From Marsupella aquatica (Eukaryota; Marchantiophyta), in the NCBI GenBank assembly GCA_973895155.1, contig OZ316894.1, positions 17,422,001-17,486,000 of the forward strand: 64,000 nucleotides of DNA, given 5' to 3'. Of this stretch, positions 35,585-47,684 are shown piece by piece. Under the pieces are notes generated by a model that was not told the origin of the DNA, ran no database searches, and saw only the letters and a list, made by a program, of their open reading frames with translations. The first letter of the stretch is position 1; each line of letters begins with the position of its first letter. The position numbers and the translations under genes are program-made.

Positions 35585-38500
35585 TATCCAAAGAGTCAGA
35601 AACTCTTCATGTTCTCCACGAGCACGAGGGCAGGCAAAGCTAGGCATGCATGCAATGCTACGCCACGCTGCTCCACGATTAAACCTTCATTCACAAGGCA
35701 GTCATAATTTTTTCAGAACATGAGAACTCTGCCCTTCATTTCGTTCCATACCGGCACTCCAATTGCTGTTCGGAAGGAATCCATGGAAAGATACTCGCTA
35801 GTAAATTCTTTGGTTCTAACTGAATCTCTTATCACTGAATACGTTCGTGGTGGGTGTGTCATTAAATCGACACGGTCTGTGTGATATAGAAGGTCCCAAT
35901 TTCCATGCGGCTGGAAGGCTCATGCATGTTTCCTCGCCCGTTGTTCCAATACCCACGGCTCTCCCCCAACCACGACTTTTGTCGGGGGAGTGTCTCTTTG
36001 TTTAAGGGAATCCTAACTGGTGGTCTGTCTGATCGTGCTTTATATGATCGATGTGTCTGGTACGTGTCTTCGTTGTTCAAAGTACAAAACCGAGAGCATG
36101 AGGAAGAAACAACTCGTCATTCCTCCGTTTGCCTTTACAGCTGCTACAACAGCTTATCATGTCCTTCGCCTGGTGTCTGTCTCGTAGCTTCTATCTACAG
36201 TTCCGAAGTCAATTAAGACGGTGGACCTCGCGCCACCAGAACTACCACGCACATCCATAAGCAGCTACTGTATTGGAATGCTTTACTCTACTCATCCCAC
36301 GCTTTGTGCCTTTTGGGTGGGCTGTCTGACGCCCTCACAAATGTGTAAATCGGAACCAACTGGAAAGACGTGACTGTCAGCTGAGGGAAATTTCAACTTA
36401 GGATTCTGTACAGTGCAAAGTGGGGTTGACTTCTTCGAGAGCTACGTTCGCCTCTTTCTGTACAGTACAGTGTCCGTTATAATTTGAAGATAGTTACGTT
36501 CACATTTGGAGAGTTTCGTTTGAGCATCTTACTGTCTTTCCGTTTGTGCATCTACCTTCCTGACGCGGAAATTCGTATGGTATTGGAAGGATGTACATAG
36601 TCGTGCGAACGGGTGAGAATCAAATCCCCAACCGGAACGGAATCTCAATTAAAGATTGCATGAAAAGCGAACACTGTTTCTCCGGCTAGAAAGATTGCAA
36701 TGAATTACATTCAAAAGTCCTGTAGAGTTTAACTAGTTGGAGAGCGGATCTGACCTTTTACAAAGTGGATAAGAGGACTTGATCGGCCACGTCATGTTCG
36801 ATCGGAAAAATTACTCTTCCTCTAGTGCGCAGCAAAATGCAAAGCTACTTTCAAGGGCTACTGTCTCGAGTGTAAAATGCAAAGCTACTTTCAAGGGCTA
36901 CTGTCTCGAGTGCAGCCTCTAGACCTTCTAACGAGATCAATAGGACAAAACAGCCTCTAGACCTTCTAATGAGATCAATAGGACAAAACTGATAAGTGAA
37001 GGTGAACAAAGATTAATGAAACTGGCATTCTGGCTGACATTGACTCTAAATAGGGACAAAACTAAGAGTGACTCTCAATAAAGACAAATAAGACAAATAG
37101 AAGTGAGGGTGAAAACAAATTTAAAAAGAGGGATGGAGGCAATGATGAGTAACAGCATGGTTTTGCAATAATGTTTTTTCATCTCTATTTATCACACTAG
37201 TCTTCTCAATTGTTTTATTGGCTGAACTTTCAGTTTAGCTCTTTTAGTTCAGTTTTGTGGTGGGGGACTAAACAATGCTCCAGGCTTTTCTCTAAGCGTA
37301 CGTTTCTCTGCATATGTCTCCACAAAAATACAGTATATAGTAGACCTGCCAACACTCTTTTTGGGCATTGCCTTGACACATACCGTACTGCCATTTGACT
37401 GTGCACACGAGTGAGCAAAGTGGCAAGCAAAGTGGCAAAAATTCTGCGCATTTGTGTTTCTTTCTTCCAAATCTTCACTCATCATGAATTCATTTTTTGT
37501 GAGTTTATGCACAAAAGGTTTTTGAGCAAAATGTCAAAACACCTCACACTTGAACAATTTGCGCATATTGTCATCAGAGGCTCTCTTAGGTAGAGAGAAA
37601 TGTCACAAAATTTGTTCTTATTGGCTCATAAAATCTGAAAAAGCCCCTAAAACACGTAAGAGCCCAAGATATGTCATGGAAAGTTGGTTTATCAATAAGC
37701 CTATTAAATACACTCAAGCGTTATTTGAGAAGTCCCTTTGTACGTCTTGGTTCCAAATTGAAATATGACCTGTAAGGGTTGCGGAGGTTTACCCATCATA
37801 GGCTTAATTAAACATTTGGGTTGGTACTCTAAAGTTTGAGATTGCTAATTAAGTGACTCGAGCATTGTCTAGCATTGCAAAAGAACTACAGTAAGTATTG
37901 ATTATTCGTTTCTCCTTTGTCATGTAATGCAGTCATTGTGTTTTCATTACTTCACTATTCACTTTTTAAAGATTCTTCGTTCCTTTTCAACTTAAAAAGT
38001 AGTTTAGTCAGGGTTTCCACTCATTGTCCTCTTATTTGCTTACTCTTCACTCTTTTATGAAATCACATTTTCTACTTTTCAACTAAGAAAGTTTATGTTT
38101 GCCTCTTGTCACTCTAACTTTATTTATTTTGTTCCGTCTTTTGCTCACTTCAAGAATATTAAAAAATACAAAATGTTTCTCGGAATATCTTTTTACTTGC
38201 GCGAAGTAAGATGGCAGTAAGGCATTACACATGTTGTAGACACTATATAGTGTTTCACATAAGTTGTAGACACTATATAGGGCTGAGGACAAATTATAAT
38301 ACATCGCCTATCCCTTATCAATTACAGTACTTTATTGAATTTATTCTCTCACCATTGGTAGTGTTTAATGCCTCTATTTAATGTTTGTTTTAATTTTCTT
38401 TGTTATAATTTTTCTCTTTTCGCGAAATGGGTCACTTGGAAAGGATGACAACTTTCTAAAAGAGGCTAAGTAAGAGCTTGTTGTGTTTGTATTCCGCGTT

Positions 38501-39230
38501 CTTTCTTTTTGTTTGGTAGAAGGGATGGGCATGGACCAGATGCATGATCTTTTTATATTATTTTCTTTTTTTGGCTGTGGGTAGGGATGGTGTATTAAGG
38601 GTATCTTAAAGTAGGGGAGTATTAAAATTAATCCATGGACCCCCATGTTCATCCAAGGAATGTGTTTGATAAATTGAAATCAATTTTCTACAAGGCGGTA
38701 ACCGATGGTTTTGAGTCTCCCAGTGATCTTGGTGTATGCTCGTACCAAAGAGAATGCTCGAAAAGATAAAGGAGATCAATCTGGTTGAGATGATCTCTTT
38801 GGTTCATCAAACCAAAGGTCGAATGTGTCAGAATTTTTTGGACGGTTTTTGCTCAAACATTGGAGAAATCGTGTTTCTATCATTCCTGATTGATTGTGAG
38901 TTACGTTGAGATTATCGCCACAAGACAGACTGGAGAACATCACTCAACTGTTGGCTAAAGGGTGCTTGTCATTTTGGTGGGAAGAATGCACAAAACTGAC
39001 AAGTCATCACTTCACATACAGAATTTGTAATTTTTTTAATTTAAGAAAGCTATTGTGTGAGGGGGAGACCAACAATTGTTTCTTTGACACCGAGGCTACA
39101 TTTGGCGTCAGCCTATGTTCAGAGTGAGCTTCGTTGAAGCCTAGAGGGACGCAAACGTTGCGGGCAAGCAATGACAACGTAATCAAAGAAATTAATTTGC
39201 AGTGGCTAAGTTTGTGACAGTGATGGGATT
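35585..39230. other. Intergenic; no supported gene
   Basis: Apart from the duplications at 36.8-37.1 kb, the sequence is AT-rich with short unrelated open frames. A small direct repeat (GTTGTAGACACTATATAG) occurs at about 38234 and 38265. Confidence 0.45.
36834..37140 (-). repeat. Two adjacent tandem microduplications within hairpin-ended repeat copy F
   Basis: A ~39-bp unit (AAAATGCAAAGCTACTTTCA...) is duplicated at 36834/36873 and, immediately after, a 38-bp unit (CAGCCTCTAGACCTTCTAA...) at 36913/36951. The hairpin of the dispersed repeat (minus strand, arms TCTAGAG/CTCGAGA) lies at 36904-36923, and the following A-rich sequence is the reverse complement of the T-rich part seen in other copies. 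Confidence 0.75.
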
Positions 39231-39234
39231 GTGA

Positions 39235-39640
39235 TGTCTCTTAATAGAGAAAATGTTTCCAATGAGTCTCAGATTGACAATTTTTGTCAAGTTCCAAATG
39301 AGTTTTTGAATATCTTTGTCTTTCCAATGAGTGTGACAATAAATTTTTTTGATCATGAGTTCATGAATTCTTTTAGCTTTTCAACATTAAGTCCGACATT
39401 GACAAATTTCATGTCAGATTTTGTCACGGTACTAAAGAGATCATGAGATTTTCAATCTCTCTAGTTTTCTAATGTGTGACATTGGAAGTATTCGTCAAGA
39501 ATTAAAGAGATCATGAGTAGGTGAATTTCTCTAGCTTTCCAATGAACTTAACATTGATAGATTTTGTCAAGTATTAAGGAAATGATGAGTTTTTAATTTT
39601 GCTCTAGCTTAGTTTCCAATGAATGTGATTTTGAGAGATT
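39235..39640 (+). repeat. Degenerate ~75-80-bp tandem repeat
   Basis: TTTCCAATGA(G/A) followed by (T)GACATTGA, TTTGTCAAGTA and AAAGAGATCATGAG recurs about five times (near 39248, 39322, 39385, 39460, 39535 and 39608), with point changes and indels. Confidence 0.7.
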
Positions 39641-39770
39641 TAAAAATAATTTAAAAATACAAGCATTTTGATATAAAACACTGATATATCATTGACAATC
39701 ATTAGAATGGTAATTTTATTTTACTAAATGACATCTATTCCTTTCTATTCTGTTTTTTTACGTTCAATAT

Positions 39771-39934
39771 TTACGGCATGGCGCCCCAAAAATTACACTT
39801 CTTTTGCCACAAACAGGAATGTGTCCTTTTGTTACTGTCATAATTAAGATCTTTCCTGTTTGTGGCTGGTTGTGTTGATGTGGCGCAACCTTGTGGCAAG
39901 GAATTTACAAGAGACTTCTCATGGGGGTCCGTAA
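39771..39934 (+). mobile_element. 164-bp MITE-like element, copy 2
   Basis: Starts TTACGGCATGGCGCCCCAAA and ends GGGGGTCCGTAA; same length and outer sequences as 9449-9612. Inside it carries a perfect 14-bp inverted repeat (GCCACAAACAGGAA / TTCCTGTTTGTGGC) not seen in copy 1. Confidence 0.72.
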
Positions 39935-42900
39935 TAAATAAAACCTATACATTTTGATTCTTTGGCCCAGATGGAGGATTTAGGTTACCTAAAGAGGAGG
40001 GATAAAAACTGTACGAGTATTTGTTTTTTAATTGGTGAGAAAGGATTAAAGATACCTTAAAGGGCAAGATAAAAAAGGTAAGACTATTATTTCTCTTTCA
40101 TTTTTGAGACATTATATCCTGTGTATTAGTTATTTCAACCATTTAGGGTGGGTAGGATGGAGGTTTAAGTGTATTTTAAAGGGAAGAATTAAAAAACAAA
40201 GAAATAGAAAGATCTTGATTTCTATAAATCTTTGTTCAAAAGAGTCATTGTTTATATCTTGTTCCTTGGGAAAAGGGGCATACAAATTATTTTTAATAAA
40301 GTAAATAATAAAATGAAACAAAATCTTTTGTTCCCTTGTGACTAAACTTCAGCTTTGTGGTGGGCCCAAAAATGTCTACAAGTTCTGTTATCCGAGTATT
40401 TTCTCCACTAAGAATGTTTCTCTAAAGTGCAATTCTGGACTCCTATAATATTTCACAAGCTGTGCAGAGACCAAAAAGATCCTAATAAAAAGTATTTTGA
40501 GAGATGTGTATTGTACATACACATTGTATACCATTCTATAACATCATGATGGCCTGCTTGAGAAGAGGAATGTAAAATAGAATGAGACGAAAAGAGATAA
40601 GGAACATTTCATTTACATGTTTTTATCTAGAGAGGGTTTATTTGATTCCTTTTTTTCCTAACCATTTTCTTAAGATAGTCTGGACAGTGGTGAACTAGCA
40701 ATGTGATTAGACAGTTCTTAAAAGTCTTATTCCTGGCTTGTACTTTTAAGGTTGTTTTAACTGGAGTAACACAAAAAGGGTTGTGGGGGGGGGGGGGGGG
40801 AGCATTTTACTTCTTCAATATCTTTTTTTCATTGGCATGGTTTTTTGTGTGTCTCTTAGGGAATAAACATAAGTAAAAATTAAAAGAAAAACGGAAAGGA
40901 TGATCCATTGCCCACCAACTCCGCATCAAAAGAGTAATCCTTTGTCTCGTCATTGAGTACAAGTCTCACCCAAGGATCTTTTCTAGAAAGCAAATGACCC
41001 TTAAGACTATAAATTTGCTCAACATTGTAGAGCTTTAAGTAGTACAACGACTCTTTTTGTTAGCACAACCAGGGGCGTAACTACATTCCGGTGGCCCCCT
41101 AGGATAAGGTCAGGGTACATTGGCAAGAGTACTTATAGATGGAAAGTATTTCCAATAACTCAGACCCCAAGCACATGGAAATTAAGTACTTGGGTGTGAT
41201 CAAATGTCAAATCCCAAGCATCTATCTATGTACACCGAAGATAGATGATCTAACACTTAATAATTATTGTGGTTTTCATACGCAAAATAATAGTTATCAT
41301 CTGCTAACACATGTAAAAGTAGTGTAAATGACTCAGCCTCTGGTCACGGGCCTGGTCTAGACTTGTAATATTGTGGTCATTGTTTTGTGCACTTGCACAC
41401 GGGAAGATGATAACTTGGAAATATTTTACCCAAAACTATGGATTACGCTCTCCGTCCTAGTTCATGTGTACATTTAGAATATCGTAAACACCTCGAAAAT
41501 ACTTGACGATAATCTCATAATCACTTCTTGTGATAAGAATCTGCGGAGTCACATGTATCCTTTCGCAATAAGATTTTTGTTCACTTGTAATATTGTGGTC
41601 ACTCGACACTCGTACATATGGTACAAACGTTGCGACTAGAGTCTAGACTCGACCGTAGCTACCTTGATGGCAATCGCACTTCTTCACAACTAAGGACTAA
41701 AGGACGTGTTGCCTCATGAAAGCACCGTAGAAATGAATCAATTGAGGCGGGCAGTAGTACCGTAGGTACCGTGATGGCACTTCCCACCGCAGAAATGAAT
41801 ACACGAAGTGATTGCACAACATTCGCCATAAATTGACCGTACTACACTGAAGAGATAACTCTGCTTGACAGCTCGAGTGCAAATTTATACTGAATTCAAT
41901 TCCCGTCGATATCTGATTTCTAAGAGAATTCTTAACTCGTGCGCAATTACAAGGACTAGGCCTGAGTACAACAACAGGATTCATTGCCAACGACTGTACT
42001 GTACTCTCATCGATACCCCAACCTTACTTAGAATTGTTATTGGCTTTGCCCTCCAACACTCAATCATACCTTTCTTTCATTCATTCATCCCTAATAAGAT
42101 GATCGCTGTTTTCGAAAAGAGACCCATAATTGTTTCTCGCGAAGAAGTATGGGCCGATCGATCGGAACAAGGCATTGTTCTGATGATGTGACATAATCTC
42201 GATTGGACCTTCATAACCTAGATTTGGAGATCGAGACCAGTGACGATGAAGTTCCCGACAAGATAGTCCTGGTACTAGTTTGGAAAACTCCGAATGTATA
42301 ATTGCCTCTCGCGCTCATGCTTTCTCCTCTCGTGACTTGCGAGAATCACGGACCTCGTTGGATCTCCTCGTTACTGTTGAACGACGTATCCTTTTCAAGT
42401 TTCAGCCCATATGCGGCACTCATTGCACCGTTTCTTTCTACAGCTTGCTTTGCCTTTGAATTGATTATCTCAAGGGCCTAGGGGTAGTCACTCAGTCTCG
42501 CATTGCAACCTCCATTGAAAGGTGACCTTATAGGGGAATGTAAAGCGGGGCTCATCTAGTGTACCGTATCAAGTTCTCTGTTGCATGACTGTAGGCAAAC
42601 GCAGGGGCTGTGTGATTGCACAAGTTCCCGAGTGCTGTAGCAGCGATTAATGTCAAGGTAGTCTCGTAGCTGACACATTATACTGCGGAAATTCCGCTTC
42701 GGTTAAAGATCTTTGAATACCGTAGCGAGGATCAGGTTCACGTAGAAAATAAGTCACTACGGTCTAGAATTTCTACTCCTAGTGGCAGAAGAAGATTCGG
42801 TGGCTTTTGCCACTCTGTTGGAGATTTTGTAAGTTATTTATTGTAAGATTGAGAGGCTCAAAGACTAATGAAGATAATTTTGGGTGTCTGAGGTATTTGC

Positions 42901-43479
42901 TTGATCCACCCCCTGAGGTCTATGAATGGCCCTGATCTGAGATCGAAAGGTAAATCAACGATCCAGATTGGGGAAAAGCATCGAGGGGATTGATTAAGCA
43001 ATTTTGGGTTGACAGTGAAGCGCTTGTCAATAGTTGGAGCTTTGGGTGAAACTGGAGTTAGGGTGAGTGGGTGTGGGATGGGTAGTGATTCTGGAGGAAA
43101 GTTTCTGGGAAGCTCATTTATTGTTGTCCATTGGGCCTTGCCACTCAAGTTGTCTGTTATAATGCTACCCACTTTGCACAGAAGATGGAGACAGGAGAGT
43201 GTATATATCTTTGAATTTTGAATGCTATCTATGGACTCTCAGATACACAGAAGTGCAAAGTTTACTTGAGACTAGCCCCCACTACCTGTTCTTTGAACGT
43301 AATAGCAGAGAGTACAATAAAAAATTATCAAAATATATTTTCTATCCATATTCTTTGAAGGTTAATGAAATGATAAAAAAAATTCATCATTTTAATAGTC
43401 ATATATAATATACCCTTCTCCTTTATGTGCACATGAGTATTTTTTAATGCACATATATTGTGGTGGGGCCATAGTGCAT

Positions 43480-43650
43480 ATAAAAATTATCAAGGAAAAC
43501 TGGTATGTACATACATCATGTCATGAGTTTCTCCCATGCACATGATGGCCATAGAGTTAGGGTCTAGAGGCTTCACTCTAGACCTAGGCTCTTAAAAGTA
43601 GACTTGAGTTGGCCCTTTAATAGTAAGATGACTTGTCCCATCAAGCGCAG
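43480..43650 (+). repeat. Hairpin-ended dispersed repeat, copy C (best preserved hairpin)
   Basis: Perfect hairpin at 43562-43583: arms GTCTAGAG and CTCTAGAC, 6-nt loop GCTTCA. Preceded by GGCCATAGAGTTAGG and followed by CTAGGCTCTTAAAAGTAGAC and CTTTAATAGTAAGATG. Confidence 0.7.
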
Positions 43651-45429
43651 TGGTGGCAGTATTCATTGTGGAAAGTGAGGTTTTGAGTGCAGAATTCATA
43701 AGTAGACCCCTTTTGAACAAACAAAGGACTTAACACTTAGAAAGATGTTACAACCCCTTGGGTGGCACTCTTAGATGTTGCCCGCATGCCTGTTTCCATT
43801 TAGGTGAGAAGCCAGTGACCTCCAATTTGAGTTTTCCAACAACCTTTGATCTGAATGGGTAGTGGGCGTTATATGTTAAATGCTCTGGCTTGGTGAATGC
43901 TTGGCAAAAACCCTTCAGTTGGCCCATTGTTGCATTCTTCTGGTAATTCAATTCATCCTATGTGTATATGAGGTCTTCTAAACATATGGCCTGTGGTTAA
44001 ACATTGAATCATGGCTCATTCAAGTGGAACGTACATGCAAGGTCTTTGGTATTTTAGGATATGATGCTCTTGTGGGCTGCCTTAATATGTGCATCCATCA
44101 TCTCTGTAATGTGGACAGTGAGTTTCTGATGCAAAATATCAAGTTAACAGTGAACTCAGGCAACAGTCCACCAGACAACAATGGTTAGAAACGTTTTTTC
44201 TTGGTTTAATGCACTTGGCACTCAGCCCCCTCCCCGCCCCTAAAAAAACGAAGGTGAAAAGGAATAAAAACAATGATTAACAAGGAGTGGTAAAGCAATA
44301 CAATCTTAAACAATTTGACCAAAAAATTAACTTCAATGGTAGGAAGGTGAAGCAGCTCTTCCATGTTTCACAAAAGGACAAAGTACAGATGTACTTATTC
44401 CATTTACTTTTAAAGGACAAAGTAACCTTCTGAACCGTCAGTGACTAAAGTTGCATGAAAAATTTGAGGGCACAAAGTTTGGTGGCAAAACATTCGATCA
44501 CTCTTTAACATGTGATAGTAGGACAACCTGATAGTATGAAAGTCCAGCTTTTAGTCCATTTGATCTCTCTTTAGCATCATACTTGGACAACTGAAAGATT
44601 TATGAAAGTCTCCTTTAGGCCATAGTTACCCTCCTACCTTTAGTGTTGCACCAATTTTAGAAATCAAGTGCTTTCCTGCGCCTCAAAAGTTGAGATATTT
44701 ACTTGATGGACCCCTAGGTGTAAATTTTGCGATAAAAGTTGAAGTATATGATTGATGGACCCCCTGAATGTAAACTCTGCCGTGATCCTCGCAGCATTCA
44801 TGTGCTATAGGTTGGAGCCACATTTTTGTGCTGGGTATTCTTGTAAAGGGTCAGTGCCTTGCTGTAAGGAATGGTTTCGTCCTTATTTCAAGAAAAGAAG
44901 TTGCACCAATTGGTGCCTGGTGCCCTATAATTGAAAAAGAGAGAAAAATAGAGGGGGGCACTCGCTGACTTTCAGGTGAGGGAAACCAGGAGGTACGCCA
45001 ACCAAAAAAGATACCAACGCACATTTCACTTTAGTAAAGGCTCAAAGCTGTAAAGCTTGTTTTTTCATACAATTGTGCCTTTCTTCTAAAAGAAAACTAC
45101 AGTAGCAAGCTAGGGAGTATGAGGATTGACATATATTTTTACACACAGGAAACATGTATTTTAAGCTAATTGGTGACCGGGTTGGTGGAAGTCAAATCCT
45201 ATGATAGATTTGCAGCACCAAATCCCATATGAGGGTTTTGTAATGTAAAGTCCTCCTATCAGAGTGGGATTTCCAATATGGGAGTGCTCTGGACAAAGAG
45301 CTTGAATTAACTTTTAAGTAATCTTGTGTAGATTTTGTTTCCTTTTGTACAAGCATTCAACATTTGAAGGATTAGGTTTGTGCTTGCAAGTCATCCATGA
45401 TTGGGGGTTTGTCATGTGCGGTTCCAACC

Positions 45430-45545
45430 TCTTGTACACTCTAATCAATCTTATTACTAATTTGTGAACAGAAGCTACAATTGGGGTCTAGGTTTCTCGA
45501 GTGAAGCCTCTAGACTGTAACTCTAGGGCCCCACCAAATGTATGT
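45430..45545 (-). repeat. Hairpin-ended dispersed repeat, copy D
   Basis: On the minus strand GGGGCCCTAGAGTTACA precedes a hairpin at 45496-45515 (GTCTAGAG, GCTTCA, CTCGAG) and the tail includes TAGCTTCTG and ATTAGTAATAAGATTG, as in copies A and C. Confidence 0.6.
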
Positions 45546-47684
45546 GGATGGAGAGGATGGCATGTATTTGTATGTCAACATGACTATGCATGCTCATTTT
45601 TGTCATCATCTTCATTGTCAATTAAAGAATGGGCATTCAGGCTCTTGTAATCTGATCATCAAGCATTACAACTTTCTTTAGTCTGCCGTGACTGTATTCT
45701 GCCAATCATGTGATTCCATTGTCATAGATGTTAGATTTGAAGTGAAAGCCCAATAGGGTTTAACAATAGAAAATCATTCTGTTGACTGCTGTGTTGACTG
45801 CAATTTGCATCCCTTGTGATCTAAGGTTCTTGAAGGTTATGACATTAAAGAACTAGGAAAGTGTCTAAACATTGGGCTTGCAACATGAGGCATTTGCTCT
45901 GCAATAAAAAATGGCAATAATTTTCTTCCCTGCTCAATGTCGTCCTTGAGTGGATTTTTTATTAAATAAGGGCCATCATGAGGGCATCTAAAACCTCTTG
46001 GTCTTGGCTCCGGTCACTGTCACATATGTTTTCCCTGAAAGTAAACTTGCAGACTCGCTAAAGCTTCTCCTACCACTTGTGACCAAAGTCCGTAACTCAT
46101 ACCCTTGGCCTGGGAATCTTAATTTTTTTGTGGCCTATCAGGTTTGAGACTCCCTATTGGGAAGATTCTGGGCAATAGGGTATGTCAAAGTTTGGGCAGT
46201 AGGGCATGTCAAAGTTCTCCTGTAACCAAAGTGTTTCGCTATATTTTTGGACTTATCATTGTTATGGGGTACATATTTTGGTAGTTCATATTGATTTTGT
46301 CCTGGTTATAAGAACGTTTTATGTCTTGAGTCGTAACTGAGTTCCAGTTGTGCTTTGACACACCCTAATGGATCCCTGGAATGTCATTTATGACCCTGCC
46401 AGGACGCACCTGGCGGCTGCCTGAGTTGTCAGCACATGGTACACAGGTAAATACCACGAGTGAGAGTTTAATTGCCATTCAGCAGACTATGGGCTTCATG
46501 GTATAGAGGTAAATACCAAGAGTGAGAGTTTTAATTGCCATTCAGCAGACTATGGGCTTGCCCTAGAGGGACTGCTTGGGCAGGAGGAGGTGCAGGGGTT
46601 GGAAACCCCCTGCCACACATAATACTTCTCTCTGGGCGATTTGGTGCGCTTCCCCGAGTGGTTCGAGGCCTCCTTGACGAAGATTACGAGCAGTACCACA
46701 AATTCTTCGCTTATGGTGATTGATTGGTTGATTGCCGACGTCCATCAGGCTATAGTAGATACAGACATCCGGGACAAGACCTTCATCATTAGGATGGATC
46801 CAAATTGTCCGTTTTTATGGATTTCATTAGAAGTAGAGATAGGGTTTTAGTGGGGTTTAAGATTCACGTGGGTTTCAAACCATTTCCTGCACGCGCACTG
46901 GGCAAATCTCATGAGAGAGTACTGTCATCCAATGCTCCATGATCTTTCGTGACCAAGCTCGCAGGATACACATAGGAGCGGAACGGTTTATTGGTCTCGG
47001 AGCAATGGACTAAGCCAAGATTTTGTGTAGGTCGTGCCTGTAGATAGATCCACGGAGGTGAGTCTTATAGATTTCAAGACCGAACTGCTTAGCGTGCCCA
47101 GTCAGGGTAGATTTCAGACCATTACAGTACGCAACACAACCCATTGTCAGTAATCTCGTCTTGCCTCTGGTCAATTTTAGCTCATTCGATTTCGATTCGT
47201 TTCATTTGATATCGTCGGTTTGATGTTCACTAAAACAGGGCAAATGGAAGAGCACACCTGAAAAGAGCATTTAAATTCTCCACTAGAAGTCAGGATGCGA
47301 CTAACTAAACTAGATTGTTATTGCATCAGTCTTACATGTAGTCGTAACACTCAAATTGCCGAGGTTGAAGAATCCATGGGCCTCAGTACCACCATAGTAG
47401 ATGGATCAGTTCCATGCAACAACGTTTTGTGGGAGACCAATGCGCAGGTTTGTTTGTAAATTTAACATCAAAAGCTTGGGGCCGAAGAACATCACTAAAA
47501 TTTGAAATCCGGCTGGAGTCCTGGTACACATGATATGATTCTTCAAATTTGTCCTCGATGCAGGCAGCTATCGTAGATGGCTATTTTCTATCCTTGCTGA
47601 AGTGACTTACTACTCAGCTTGCTACTCATGCAATACTCCAAAGTTCGAGGGGTCCTTGTGTCGATGATTCTTTCGTATCGATTG

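Larger units (their letters stand above)
39935..47684. other. Large intergenic block; decayed sequence, no supported gene
   Basis: Contains a run of sixteen G at 40785-40800, hairpin-ended repeats at 43.5 and 45.5 kb, and a 62-bp tandem duplication at 46445-46568 (AGGTAAATACCA(C/A)GAGTGAG units). Open frames (for example 42858-43172 minus) have no recognised domain. The last few hundred bases before 47685 are probably the 3' region of the ATL gene. Confidence 0.45.

Noticed and set aside
43562-43583. Helitron 3' end
   Set aside because: The hairpin fits, but CTRR at a fixed distance and the TC start are not consistent among the six copies.
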